A DNA stretch of 64,000 nt, from the NCBI RefSeq assembly GCF_013128195.2, contig NZ_CP053452.2, forward strand, positions 1,240,001-1,304,000. Reading direction: 5' to 3'. The notes below the pieces were generated by a model. The model ran no database searches. It had not been told where the DNA came from and saw only the letters and a list, made by a program, of their open reading frames with translations. This document shows positions 48,164 through 57,565 of this stretch, in pieces. Position 1 is the stretch's first letter. Every line of letters starts with the position of its first letter. The stretch is from Frigoriglobus tundricola. Lineage in GTDB: Bacteria > Planctomycetota > Planctomycetia > Gemmatales > Gemmataceae. The translations under genes were made by a program, and so were the position numbers.

Positions 48164-49186
48164 TCACTTCACCAGGTCCGCGGGCTTCACCGGGTCTTTG
48201 GCCCAGTCGGCGTTGCCCTTGAACCGGAACGGCGTGGGCTTGAACATGCCGACGACGGCCACGTCCGTCTTGTCGGGAATCTTCCCCTCCAGCCCCGCCG
48301 CCCAGAAGCACCCGTTCACGATCATCCGGCGGGTGCCCTCGAACGCCAGGTCCTGCGACGCGCCCATCGTGGTCGTGAAGGCGCGGCCCGTCTTGCCGCC
48401 GTCGGCCTTGTAGGTCTTCGTCCACGCGACCGGCATCATGGGGTCGTTCTTCTTGCCGCTCACGCCCTTCGAGTCGGGCTTGAGCGTCTCGGTCACCTCG
48501 CCCAGCACCAGCGGCGTGCAGCCCGCGAGCGGCAGCTTCACGGTGTAGACGTCGGTGGTGCCGAAGATGTCCCCGGCCCCGATGCCCTTCAGGATCGGGT
48601 GCCCCTCCTGGCCCTTCACCACGATCCCGCGCGTGCCCTGCGACCCGTGCCCGCCGTGGTGGTCCACCCACTGCTCCCCGAGGACGTGCTTGCCGAACCC
48701 GCCCTCCCAGCCCTTGACGCCGCTCCCGTTGTTGAACTTCGCGAACCGGCTCTTCCCGGGGATGCCGTTGAACGCGTGCGTCGAGGTGCGCAGGCCGACC
48801 ACCGGCTTACCGGCCGCGAGGTAGTCCTCAATGTGCTGCATCTGGTCGTCCGGCAGGTTCAGGAACCGCGTGAAGATCACCATCAGGTCGGCGGACTTGA
48901 GGGCGTCGAGGCCCGGAACGTTGTTGATGTTCGGGTTGACAGTTCCGTCCTTGGGGTCCACCGTGAATAACACGGTGCATTTGAACCCGTGGTGCTTCGA
49001 CAGGATCTGCGCGAGCTGCGGAATCGCCTCCTCCGAGCGGTACTCCTGGTCCCCGCTGATCAGGACGACGTGCTTGCCCTTGCCGGGTCCATTGCCGCCT
49101 TCAAGAACGACCGGCTTGTCGTCGGCGAAAGCGACCGGCGAGAAGGCGAACAGGGCGAGCGCCGCGACGAGTCGAGAGAGTGTCAT
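48164..49186 (-). CDS. ThuA-like domain protein, secreted
   Basis: A 340-residue protein with a signal peptide (MTLSRLVAALALFAFSPVAF). It has a class I glutamine amidotransferase-like ThuA fold (HVVLISGDQEYRSEEAIPQL, DALKSADLMVIFTRFLNL, YLAAGKPVVGLRTSTHAF), with family motif HHGGHGSQGTRG. ThuA is linked to trehalose utilisation in other bacteria, and secreted ThuA-like proteins are frequent in planctomycetes with glycan degradation. Activity unproven. It converges on the small gene at 47656 and diverges from the S9 peptidase. Confidence 0.88.
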   Translation of the reverse strand: MTLSRLVAALALFAFSPVAFADDKPVVLEGGNGPGKGKHVVLISGDQEYRSEEAIPQLAQILSKHHGFKCTVLFTVDPKDGTVNPNINNVPGLDALKSADLMVIFTRFLNLPDDQMQHIEDYLAAGKPVVGLRTSTHAFNGIPGKSRFAKFNNGSGVKGWEGGFGKHVLGEQWVDHHGGHGSQGTRGIVVKGQEGHPILKGIGAGDIFGTTDVYTVKLPLAGCTPLVLGEVTETLKPDSKGVSGKKNDPMMPVAWTKTYKADGGKTGRAFTTTMGASQDLAFEGTRRMIVNGCFWAAGLEGKIPDKTDVAVVGMFKPTPFRFKGNADWAKDPVKPADLVK

Positions 49187-49296
49187 AGTGGAGTGTGGGT
49201 GAGAGGAAGAAAGTACGCTCCCCCTGAGAGTAGGGGGATTTGTGGGCGGGTCTTGCAGGTCAGTATACTGCCTGAACGACGTTCGGGAGGGCAGCC

Positions 49297-51705
49297 ATGT
49301 ATCGCGTGCTGTTGTGCGGAGTGTTCGCGGTGACGACCCCTATGGACGCGTTCGGTCAGGACGGCTACCAGAAACCGCCGCGGGCCGTGGCGGACGTTCT
49401 CGACGCCCCCGCCCCGCCGGCGCTCTCGATCAGCCCCACCGGCGACGCCCTCCTACTGGTCCAGACGGCCCGGTATCCGGCCATCGAAGAGCTGGCCGCA
49501 CCGATGTTGCGGCTCGCGGGCGCGCGGCTGAACCCGAAGACGAACGGCCCGGCCCGGCCCGGTCGGGTCACCGCTCTGGCGCTCATGCCGGTCACCGGCG
49601 GGGAGCCGAAACCGATCGCGCTTCCGGAAACCGGCAGGTTCGGCTTCCCGCACTGGGCGCCCGACGGCAAACGGTTCGCGCTCCTGAACACGACCAGCGC
49701 CGGTATCGAACTGTGGGTGTGCGATGTCGCCGACCCGCGCCCGGAAAAGGTGAAAGGCGTGCAGGTGAGTGCCGCGGTCGGCGAGGCCGTGCAGTGGATG
49801 CCGGACAGCCGGTCGTTGCTCGTGCAACTCGTCCCGCCCGGTCGCGGCGACGCCCCCGAACCGCCGATCGCCCCGCGCGGGCCGGTGGTGCAGGAGAGCG
49901 GCGGAAGGGCCGCGCCGGTCCGCACCTTTCAAGACATGCTGAAGGACCCGCACGACGCGGCCCTTTTTGAATACTACTGCACCGCACAACTCGCTGTCGT
50001 CACCCCGGACGCCGAAAAGCCCACGGTTCAGAACATCGGCAAGCCGGCGATCCATATCGGCTCCGACCCGTCGCCGGACGGGCAGTTCGTTCTGGTCTTC
50101 CGCGCGACCAAGCCGTTCTCGTACCTCCACCCGTACACCGCGTTCCCGCGCGCGGTGGAGGTGTACCGCGTGAGCGACGGGGCGAAAACCGGCACCGTCG
50201 CGGACCTGCCGCTCCAGGACAAGGTGCCGATCGAGGGCGTGCCGACCGGGCCGCGCGGGACGCGGTGGGTGCCGACCGTGCCGCACACCCTCATCTGGAC
50301 GGAAGCGCTCGACGACGGCGACCCGAAGAAGAAGGTGCCCAACCGCGACGCGCTCGTCACCGCGTCCGCCGACGGCGAGATCAAGGGCACCGAACTGCTG
50401 AAACTCGAACACCGGTTCGCGGGGCTGGACTTCTTCCCCAACGGGAACCGGATGCTCGTCCGCGACTACGACCGCGAGCGGAAGTGGGGCCGCACGTTCC
50501 TCGCGCCCACGACCGCCCTCTTCGCGAGCGACCCGAAGCTGCTGTTCGAGCGGTCCGTTCAGGACCGCTACGGCGCCCCCGGCGCGCCCTTCATGCGGCA
50601 ACTGCCGAGCGGCCACTCGGTCATCCGCACCGCGGGCGACCCGGCCGGCGACACGTTCTTCCTCCACGGCGACGGCGCCGGGCCGAAGGGCAACCGCCCG
50701 TTCCTCGACAAGTTCGACCTGAAGACCGGCAAGGCCGAGCGCCTCTATCAGTGCCCGGAAGGCGCGTACGAAGAAGTCGTCCGGGTGCTGAACGTGTCCG
50801 GCTCGAAGGTGATCGTGCGGCGCGAGTCGCAGACCGAGCCGCCGAACTACTTCTACCGCGACGGCACCCACGAGAAGCAACTGACCAAGAACGCGGACCC
50901 CGCGCCGGAACTGCGGAAGGCGAAGAAGCAGCTCGTCACCACGAAGCGCGCCGACGGCACGGCGATCTCGTTCACGCTGCACCTTCCGCCGGGGCACAAG
51001 GACGGCGACACGGTTCCGGCCGTGTTCTACGCGTACCCGGTGGAGTTCGCGTCGGCGGACACGGCCGGTCAGGTGACCGGTTCGCCGCACCGGTTCACGA
51101 GCGTGACCGGCTACTCGCACCTGTTCTTCCTCACGCAGGGCTACGCGGTGCTGGAGGTGTCGATGCCGATCGTCGGCCCGCCCGAAACGGCGAACGACAC
51201 GTTCATCGACCAGCTCAACTCGAACGCCGCGGCGGCGATCGACAAGGCCGCCGAGTTCGGGATCGACAAGGACCGCGTGGGCGTGATGGGCCACAGCTAC
51301 GGCGCGTTCATGACGGCCAACCTGCTCGCGCACTCGAAGCGGTTCAGGGCGGGCATCGCGCGGAGCGGGGCGTACAACCGCACCCTCACCCCGTTCGGCT
51401 TCCAGAACGAGCGCCGCACGTTCTGGGAAGCGCCCGAGGTCTACGGCAAGATGTCGCCGTTCTACCACGCGGACAAGATCAAGGAGCCGCTGCTCCTGAT
51501 CCACGGCGCGGCGGACAGCAACCCCGGCACGTTCCCGGTGCAGAGCGAGCGCATGTACCAGGCGGTCCGCGGCACCGGCGGCACGGTGCGGCTGGTCCTC
51601 CTGCCGCACGAGGACCACGGCTACGCCGCCCGCGAGTCGATCGGCCACGTGCTGTACGAACAAATCGCGTGGTTCGACAAATACGTGAAAGGGGCTAAGA
51701 AGTAA
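49297..51705 (+). CDS. Secreted S9-family (prolyl-oligopeptidase-like) peptidase
   Basis: An 802-residue exported serine peptidase. The signal peptide is MYRVLLCGVFAVTTPMDAFG. An N-terminal beta-propeller (about 40-530) is followed by an alpha/beta-hydrolase domain with triad S667 (VGVMGHSYGAFMT), D740 (HGAADSNPG) and H774 (LLPHEDHGY). The size and layout fit dipeptidyl/acylaminoacyl-peptidase-type enzymes common in planctomycetes. Start ATG 49297 has GGGAGG upstream. It diverges from the ThuA-like gene. Substrate preference cannot be read. Confidence 0.92.
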   Translation: MYRVLLCGVFAVTTPMDAFGQDGYQKPPRAVADVLDAPAPPALSISPTGDALLLVQTARYPAIEELAAPMLRLAGARLNPKTNGPARPGRVTALALMPVTGGEPKPIALPETGRFGFPHWAPDGKRFALLNTTSAGIELWVCDVADPRPEKVKGVQVSAAVGEAVQWMPDSRSLLVQLVPPGRGDAPEPPIAPRGPVVQESGGRAAPVRTFQDMLKDPHDAALFEYYCTAQLAVVTPDAEKPTVQNIGKPAIHIGSDPSPDGQFVLVFRATKPFSYLHPYTAFPRAVEVYRVSDGAKTGTVADLPLQDKVPIEGVPTGPRGTRWVPTVPHTLIWTEALDDGDPKKKVPNRDALVTASADGEIKGTELLKLEHRFAGLDFFPNGNRMLVRDYDRERKWGRTFLAPTTALFASDPKLLFERSVQDRYGAPGAPFMRQLPSGHSVIRTAGDPAGDTFFLHGDGAGPKGNRPFLDKFDLKTGKAERLYQCPEGAYEEVVRVLNVSGSKVIVRRESQTEPPNYFYRDGTHEKQLTKNADPAPELRKAKKQLVTTKRADGTAISFTLHLPPGHKDGDTVPAVFYAYPVEFASADTAGQVTGSPHRFTSVTGYSHLFFLTQGYAVLEVSMPIVGPPETANDTFIDQLNSNAAAAIDKAAEFGIDKDRVGVMGHSYGAFMTANLLAHSKRFRAGIARSGAYNRTLTPFGFQNERRTFWEAPEVYGKMSPFYHADKIKEPLLLIHGAADSNPGTFPVQSERMYQAVRGTGGTVRLVLLPHEDHGYAARESIGHVLYEQIAWFDKYVKGAKK

Positions 51706-51715
51706 GCAGCCGATT

Positions 51716-51816
51716 TCACCACAAAGGCACCGAGAACGCACAAAGGGCCACAAAGAAGACAGAATTCACTTCACTTCTTTGTGGCCCTTTGTGCGTTCTC
51801 GGTGCCTTTGTGGTGA
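51716..51816. repeat. Perfect 43-bp inverted repeat
   Basis: Arms 51716-51758 and 51774-51816 are perfectly complementary around a 15-base loop (ACAGAATTCACTTCA). The arms (starting TCACCACAAAGGCACCGAGA) are AT-richer than the genes. It sits between the S9 peptidase and sugar kinase genes, which run in the same direction, eleven bases after the peptidase stop. Likely a terminator-like element and a repeat-family copy related to 44967-45091. Confidence 0.65.
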
Positions 51817-51849
51817 GGTGCTTTTCTCGTATCGAGCAACGGAACAGGT

Positions 51850-52806
51850 ATGGCGGAGTCGCATTCCTTCGTTATCGGCATCGACGGCGGCGCGTCACAC
51901 ACGGCGGCGGTGCTGGCCGACGCGCGCCGGCGCACCGCTGGGGCGCGGCGAGGCCGGACCGTCGAACATCCAGGCGGTCGGCGTGGAGTCCCGCTGCGCG
52001 AGCTGGACGCGGCCGTTGCGGAGGCGTTCCGTGCGGCTAATTTGCCGCGCACCCCGGTGGGGGCGGCGGCGCTGGGGCTGGCCGGCGTCGATCTGAACGA
52101 GGGCCTGGACATCATCCGCGGATGGTCCGACCGTGTGCAACTTGCGGAACGGCTCAGCGTGGCGAACGACGCCACGCTCCTGTTCGCGGCCGGAACGCCC
52201 GACGGCTGGGGACTGGCCATCATCGCCGGGACGGGATCGATCGCGTTCGCACTGGACGCGCACGGCCGGGACGCCCGTGCCGGCGGCTGGGGCTACCTCC
52301 TGGGGGACGAGGGCAGCGCGTTCCGGGTCGGGCTCCTGGGACTCCGAGCGGCGTGCCGCGCCGCGGACGCGATCGGCGAGCCGACCGCCCTCCTTCCCGT
52401 GCTGCTGGGGGAGCTGGGTTCGACCGACGCCCGCGACCTCATCCCGGCGGTGTACCGCGGGAAGTGGGACAAAGCGGCGATCGCCGGCCTCGCACCGCTC
52501 GTGCTGAACGCGGCAGCGGCCGGCGATCGGGCCGCAACGGCCATCTTCGAACAGGAGGCGCGGGAACTGGCACGGACGGCGGCCGGCGCGGTGGCCGCCG
52601 GCGACCTCCCGCGCGACGGCGTGCCGCTCGCGCTGACCGGCGGAATGGTGATCGAGAACGCGATGTTCCGGGACCGCTTCCTGCGCGAACTGCGCGCCTG
52701 TGGCGTGACCCCCGACCCCGTGGGGCTGGTGGACGATCCCGTCGTCGGCGCGGTGGTGCTGGCGCGGAAACTGCTGATCGAACGGCCGGCGCCGGCCGGC
52801 TGGTGA
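51850..52806 (+). CDS. BadF/BadG/N-acetylglucosamine-kinase-type ATPase (compensated frame break)
   Basis: A 318-residue ASKHA-fold kinase of the BadF/GlcNAc-kinase type. Phosphate-1 motif FVIGIDGGASHT, phosphate-2 IIAGTGSIAFAL, GWGYLLGDEGSAF and LTGGMVIENAMF are clear. About residues 28-47 look wrong in the main frame (RRRTAGARRGRTVEHPGGRR); the neighbouring frame here encodes AGAPLGRGEAGPSNIQAVGV, the normal substrate-site motif. So one base gained and one lost about 65 bases apart (about 51925-51990) explain the gene. Whether the error is in the sequence or the genome is open. An exact sugar cannot be assigned. Confidence 0.85.
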   Translation: MAESHSFVIGIDGGASHTAAVLADARRRTAGARRGRTVEHPGGRRGVPLRELDAAVAEAFRAANLPRTPVGAAALGLAGVDLNEGLDIIRGWSDRVQLAERLSVANDATLLFAAGTPDGWGLAIIAGTGSIAFALDAHGRDARAGGWGYLLGDEGSAFRVGLLGLRAACRAADAIGEPTALLPVLLGELGSTDARDLIPAVYRGKWDKAAIAGLAPLVLNAAAAGDRAATAIFEQEARELARTAAGAVAAGDLPRDGVPLALTGGMVIENAMFRDRFLRELRACGVTPDPVGLVDDPVVGAVVLARKLLIERPAPAGW

Positions 52807-52859
52807 GGCCGAACGACGGCGCGTACCGCTCGCCAACCTGCTCCTCGAAAGGACGAACC

Positions 52860-53555
52860 ATGCGAACCCGAGATCTGTCCCTCGCCGCCGTTGCGGTCCT
52901 GTGCGCGCCGGCGTTCGCCGGCGCCGCGGACGCCCCGCCCCTCAAGAAGGGCGAGAAGATCGTCTTCCTGGGTGATTCCATCACCCAGGCCGGTGTCGAG
53001 CCGACGGGGTACGTCACGCTCATCAAGGCCGCGCTCACCGAGAAGCACAAGGACCTCGGCATCGAGATCATCGGGGCCGGGATCAGCGGGAACAAGGTGC
53101 CCGACCTCCAGAAGCGCCTCCAGAAGGACGTGCTAGACAAGAAGCCGACCCTCGTGGTCATCTACATCGGCATCAACGACGTGTGGCACGGTGAGAGCAA
53201 CCCGGCGAACGGCACCAGCAAAGAGAAGTACGAGGCCGGGCTGAAGGAGATCATCGGCAAGATCAAGGGCACCGGCGCGCGTGTGGTCCTCTGCACGCCC
53301 ACCGTGATCGGTGAAAAGAAGACCGGCACGAACAAGCTCGACGCGCAGCTCGACGAGTACGCGGCGATCAGCCGGACCGTCGCCAAGGACACCGGCTCGC
53401 AACTCTGTGACCTGCGGAAAGCGTTCGTCGAGCACCTCGCGAAGAACAACGACAAGGACAAAGAGAGCGGAATCCTGACCTCCGATCGCGTTCACCTGAA
53501 CGACGCGGGCAATAAATTTGTGGCCGACGCCATAATTACAACTATCGACAAATAA
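52860..53555 (+). CDS. Secreted SGNH/GDSL hydrolase
   Basis: A 231-residue exported esterase/lipase-type hydrolase. Signal peptide MRTRDLSLAAVAVLCAPAFA. Block I is IVFLGDSITQAGVEPTGY with the catalytic Ser, block II Gly in AGISGNKVPDLQ, block III VVIYIGINDVWHG with Asn, and block V DRVHLNDAGNKF with Asp and His. The start at ATG 52860 follows GAAAGGA and removes an out-of-frame front end. The last few codons are AT-ending (AAT AAA TTT, ATA ATT ACA ACT). Substrate, perhaps esterified glycans, is unknown. It follows the sugar-kinase gene after 53 bases. Confidence 0.93.
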   Translation: MRTRDLSLAAVAVLCAPAFAGAADAPPLKKGEKIVFLGDSITQAGVEPTGYVTLIKAALTEKHKDLGIEIIGAGISGNKVPDLQKRLQKDVLDKKPTLVVIYIGINDVWHGESNPANGTSKEKYEAGLKEIIGKIKGTGARVVLCTPTVIGEKKTGTNKLDAQLDEYAAISRTVAKDTGSQLCDLRKAFVEHLAKNNDKDKESGILTSDRVHLNDAGNKFVADAIITTIDK

Positions 53556-53729
53556 TCCGATCGACCACCGCCGGCGGTTAGGGTTATGCGCCCTAACTGC
53601 CGGACCAGTCACAGCTTCGAGCCGGACCTTCTCACATTTCCCGCCCGCGGCGCCAGCTTGCTTATGGTGCGAACGTGACGCATCTTTAGCTGGGAGGGAC
53701 TCATTCTCCGCGCCCGCCGGAGTTCGCTC

Positions 53730-54824
53730 GTGCGCACGCCCGCCGTTCCGGACCCCACCGTCACCCTGATCGCGCAGCCGGACGGCACGGCACTTCCGCC
53801 CCCCGAGCGGCGCGATCTCGATCCCCCCCCGCTCCCGCCGCGCCCCACCGATTCCGCCTTCCCGCGCGTCCGCGGCTACGAAATTGTTGGGGTCGTCGGG
53901 TGCGGCGGCATGGGCGTCGTGTACGAGGCGCGGCACCGCGACCTGAACCGCCGTGTGGCGATCAAGACGCTGAAGGGCGAGGCGCTCGCCGACCCCGAGT
54001 TCCGCGAGCGGTTCCGGGCCGAGGCGGGGGCCATCGCCCGGCTCCAGCACCCGAACATCATTCAGGTGTTCGAGGTCGGCACGGTCGACACGCAGCCGTT
54101 TGAAACGCACCCCAGCCCCTTCATCGCACTGGAATTCGTGGACGGCGGCAGCCTCGCGGAGCGCACCCGCGCGCCGCAGCCGCCCCGGTACGCCGCGGAG
54201 ATGGTGAAGACGCTCGCCCGCGCCGCGCACGCCGCCCACCGCCTCGGGGTGATCCACCGCGACCTCAAACCGGCCAACGTCCTGCTCACCCGCGGCGGCG
54301 AGCCCAAGATCGCCGACTTCGGGATCGCCAAGCAGATCGGAGACGACCCGGGCGCGTCCGACCGGGCGCCCCGCGCCGGCACCGTGACCCGCGCCGGCAC
54401 CGTCATGGGCACGCCCGAGTACATGGCCCCCGAGCACCTCAACGGGCGGGAGGCGACGCCCGCGGTGGACGTGTACGCGCTCGGGGTGATCCTCTACGAG
54501 CTGCTCACCGCGCGCGTCCCGTTCCAGGGGGCCACGTTCACGGACACGATGCTGCTCGCGATGCGCCAGGAGCCGGTGCCCCCGCGCCGGCTCCAGCCGG
54601 GCATCCCGCGCGACCTCGAAACGATCTGCCTGAAGTGTCTGGAGAAGGACCCGAAGAAGCGGTACGCGTCGGCCGAGGCGCTGGCCGACGACCTGGCCCT
54701 CTGGGCGGGACGGCCGGACCATCCGGGCGCGCGCGGCCGGGCCGGCGGAGCGGACGCTCCGCTGGGCCGGGCGGAACCCGACGACCGCGCGCGCTGGCGC
54801 TCGTGGTCCTCTTCGTCGCCGTGA
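53730..54824 (+). CDS. Receptor Ser/Thr kinase, N-terminal part of a broken kinase-WD40 gene
   Basis: A Hanks-type kinase domain (residues about 45-310) starting at GTG 53730. Glycine loop VGCGGMGVVYEARH, VAIKTLKGE, LGVIHRDLKPANVLL, ADFGIAKQ and the activation end GTPEYMAPEHL are intact. In the called frame the protein ends soon after the kinase. Frame 1 then encodes the expected juxtamembrane linker (GRTIRARAAGPAERTLRWAG) at about 54703-54785, and frame 2 continues into the membrane helix and WD40 part. An extra G near 54702-54706 and a lost GC pair in the GCGCGCG run at about 54787-54793 explain the breaks. Confidence 0.85.
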   Translation: MRTPAVPDPTVTLIAQPDGTALPPPERRDLDPPPLPPRPTDSAFPRVRGYEIVGVVGCGGMGVVYEARHRDLNRRVAIKTLKGEALADPEFRERFRAEAGAIARLQHPNIIQVFEVGTVDTQPFETHPSPFIALEFVDGGSLAERTRAPQPPRYAAEMVKTLARAAHAAHRLGVIHRDLKPANVLLTRGGEPKIADFGIAKQIGDDPGASDRAPRAGTVTRAGTVMGTPEYMAPEHLNGREATPAVDVYALGVILYELLTARVPFQGATFTDTMLLAMRQEPVPPRRLQPGIPRDLETICLKCLEKDPKKRYASAEALADDLALWAGRPDHPGARGRAGGADAPLGRAEPDDRARWRSWSSSSP

Positions 54825-57073
54825 TCGGTCTGGCCGGGGTCCTTTGGGGCTGGAGCGAGGCCCGCCGGAGCGCCGACGACGCCCGGGTCGCCGCCGCCGA
54901 GGCCCGCGAGGCCGCCCAGAACGAGCGGTGGGAGCGGTACCGGGTGAACGTCATGGCCGCGTCCGGGGCGCTGCGGCTGCACGACACCACCGCCGCCCGA
55001 CACGCGCTCGACGACGCCCCAGTGCAGCACCGCGACTGGGTCTGGTCCCAGCTCCGGGCCCAACTCGACCGGTCGCGAGCCGTCCTCCGCGGGCGCGGGA
55101 CCGACACCCGCAACGCCGTCTTCACCCCGGGCGGCCGGCGGGCGCTCCTCGTGGGCGAGGACGGCACGATCCGCGTCTGGGACGTGACGGAGCGAACCGA
55201 ATACGAGCCCCTGCCCCGGGGCACGAAGGCGCGTTGCCCCACGTTGAGCGCCGACGGCACGGTCCTGGCGTACGCGGCCGCGGACCACACGGTCCACCTG
55301 TGCGACCCGACCACGGGCCACACGCGGGCGCTCCTGCGGGGCCACGAGGGCGACGTCCACGAGATCTCGTTCGGCCCCGATCAGACGCGGATCGTCACCG
55401 CCTCCGACGACGGCACGCTCCGCGTTTGGGACGCCGGCAGCGGCGGGCAGCTCCGCACCTTCCGCGCGCCCCGGGACGCGGCCAAGCCGCTCCTCCTGAG
55501 CCCCAACGGGCGGTTCGTCGTGACCCGCGGCCGGGCGACGGAACCGGCCGCCTACCTGTGGGACCTGGACTCGGACCGCCCCCCGGTGCCGCTGGACGGG
55601 GCCACGGGCGGGATCCACATGATCCGGTTCAGCCCGTCCGGCGACCGGCTCGTGACCGTGCGGCGGTTCCCCCAAACGGACATCCAGCTCTGGGACGTGG
55701 GAACGGGCCAGCGCCTCGCCACGCTCGCGGGCCACAAGAACCAGGTGAGCCACGCCACCTTCAGTCCGGACGGCCGGCGCCTGTTGACCACGTCGATGGA
55801 CCGCACGATCCGGGTGTGGGACGTGTCGCCCGGCGCCGCCGCGCGTTCGTCGGACGCGCTGCTCGTTCTCGACGGCCACTCCGGGTGGGTCTACCACGCC
55901 AGTTTCAGCCCGGACGGCACCCGCGTCCTGTCCTCCTCCCACGACCGGACCCTGTGCTACTGGGACGCCCGGACCGGGAAGCCGATCGCCGTCCTCAGCG
56001 GGCACACCGACCCGGTGATCGCCGCGGCGTTCCGAACGGACGGGACGCTGGTCTCCGCTTCGGTCGACGGCACCCTCCGGCTCTGGGACGTCACCGGCGC
56101 GGAGAGCGGGTACGCGATCCGGGGGCACACCAACTTCGTGTACAACGTCGCGTTCTTCCCCGACGGCGAGCGCGTCGCCTCGGCCGCGTGGGACGGCACC
56201 GCCCGCGTCTGGAACGCGACGACGGGCCGCGAGCTGCACAAGCTCGATCACGCCGGGGACCAGTACGTCAGCGCGGTCGCCGTCCACCCCGGCGGACAGA
56301 TGGTGGCGACCCTGTCCCGCCACGAGGACGCGGCCCAGAACTCCGTCCGCCTGTGGGACGTGGGCGCCGAGCGGGTTCTGCACACGTGGAAGCTGCCCAC
56401 CAACTGGCAGGACGGCCGCCTCGCGTTCGCCCCGCGCGGCGACCTGCTCGCCGCGGGCGGCGTGGACGGCCGCGTGCGCCTGTGGGACGTGGGCACCCGG
56501 GCCGAGGTCGGCGTTCTCGAGGGCGGCTCGTGGCCGATCCGCGATGTGGCCTTCAGCCCCGACGGAACGCTCCTCGCGGGCGCGGGCGACGACGGGGACG
56601 GGAGCGTCCGGATCTGGGACGTGCGCTCCCGAAAGCAGGTCCGCGTACTCACCGGCCACAAGCGCGGCGTTTACACGGTCGCCTGGAACCGTACCGGCAC
56701 GATGCTCGCGTCCGGGTCCAACGACCACACCGTGCGACTGTGGGACACGACCACCTGGGCGCCGTTCGACCCATTGTTCCAGGGCACGAACGTCTACGGC
56801 GTCGCGTTCACCGCGGACGGGAAGCTGCTCGCGTGCGCGTGTGCGGACAACCTCATCCGCATGTGGGACGCGCAGACGCGCCGCGAGCTGGCCAAACTCA
56901 GCGGCCACAGCGACTACGTCCACCACCTCGCGTTCAGCCCGGACGGGACGCGCATGGTCTCCGCGTCCGGCGACCGAACGCTCCGCGTCTGGGACACCCT
57001 TTCCAACAACGAACGCGCGGGGGCGACACCCGATCCCGCGAATCGCCCCTGTCCGGCCAAAGAGCCGCGGTGA
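54782..57073 (+). CDS. WD40-repeat part of the broken kinase-WD40 gene
   Basis: The frame that continues the kinase gene after its frame breaks. It encodes a membrane helix (ALALVVLFVAVIGLAGVLWG), a short coiled segment (SADDARVAAAEAREAAQNER) and then about 14 WD40 blades with repeated closings such as TIRVWDVTERTEY, TLRVWDAGSGGQL, VRLWDVGAERVL and TVRLWDTTTWAPF. In intact planctomycete relatives kinase, membrane helix and propeller form one receptor with the kinase in the cytoplasm. The open frame starts upstream at 54635, but those codons are out-of-frame kinase sequence. It is followed by a transposase remnant. Confidence 0.85.
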   Translation, partial: RPRALALVVLFVAVIGLAGVLWGWSEARRSADDARVAAAEAREAAQNERWERYRVNVMAASGALRLHDTTAARHALDDAPVQHRDWVWSQLRAQLDRSRAVLRGRGTDTRNAVFTPGGRRALLVGEDGTIRVWDVTERTEYEPLPRGTKARCPTLSADGTVLAYAAADHTVHLCDPTTGHTRALLRGHEGDVHEISFGPDQTRIVTASDDGTLRVWDAGSGGQLRTFRAPRDAAKPLLLSPNGRFVVTRGRATEPAAYLWDLDSDRPPVPLDGATGGIHMIRFSPSGDRLVTVRRFPQTDIQLWDVGTGQRLATLAGHKNQVSHATFSPDGRRLLTTSMDRTIRVWDVSPGAAARSSDALLVLDGHSGWVYHASFSPDGTRVLSSSHDRTLCYWDARTGKPIAVLSGHTDPVIAAAFRTDGTLVSASVDGTLRLWDVTGAESGYAIRGHTNFVYNVAFFPDGERVASAAWDGTARVWNATTGRELHKLDHAGDQYVSAVAVHPGGQMVATLSRHEDAAQNSVRLWDVGAERVLHTWKLPTNWQDGRLAFAPRGDLLAAGGVDGRVRLWDVGTRAEVGVLEGGSWPIRDVAFSPDGTLLAGAGDDGDGSVRIWDVRSRKQVRVLTGHKRGVYTVAWNRTGTMLASGSNDHTVRLWDTTTWAPFDPLFQGTNVYGVAFTADGKLLACACADNLIRMWDAQTRRELAKLSGHSDYVHHLAFSPDGTRMVSASGDRTLRVWDTLSNNERAGATPDPANRPCPAKEPR

Positions 57074-57205
57074 GCCGAACGGCGGGGGCACCGTGATCCC
57101 GCGTCGCACGGCCCATCAACACGCCGGCGGTTATGAGCGGCGGGAACGACCGCTCCGAGACGGAACGGGAGAGGGGCTTGCGCTGTGGACGTGTGAGGTA
57201 CCCTC

Positions 57206-57565
57206 TCAGGCCGGCGTCTTCGCTCCCTCGCCGACCAGTTCCTGTAACCTTTTGGCGATGGGGGAGAGCTTCATCGTTCCGAACGAGCCCTCGTGGCGCT
57301 GAGCTTGGGCCAACAGGGTGGCGAACGCCAAGTGGACGATGAGTACCGCTCCCACGTGCGTGCAGAACCGCCGCGCGCCGACCACGTTCCCGTCGTCCAG
57401 ACCCCACCACACCTTCATCCGATCGTTCACCCGCCCCACGCTCGTGCGCCCCTTATACAGTCGCTCGAATTGAGGGGTTGCGCGTGGGATCGACGGGAAC
57501 CGGCGAAGATCGACCTCTTGCGGCACGCGTACCGTCAGACCGTACGACTTCCCCGCATTACATTT
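57206..57565 (-). pseudogene. Transposase remnant, IS4/IS5-like
   Basis: The frame encodes the C-terminal part of a DDE transposase as found in Gemmata-type genomes: AGKSYGLTVRVPQEVDLRRF, QFERLYKGRTSVGRVNDRMK, VWWGLDDGNVVGARRF and an LSPIAKRLQELV tail. The region upstream (minus strand) that should hold the catalytic domain is missing, so it is a 5'-truncated remnant. The called frame starts at GTG 57526, but coding resemblance extends a little further. I see no terminal inverted repeats. Confidence 0.6.

Noticed and set aside
52122-52859. An N-terminal extension of the SGNH hydrolase
   Set aside because: It is a shadow of the sugar kinase gene; the signal peptide and ribosome site set the start at 52860.
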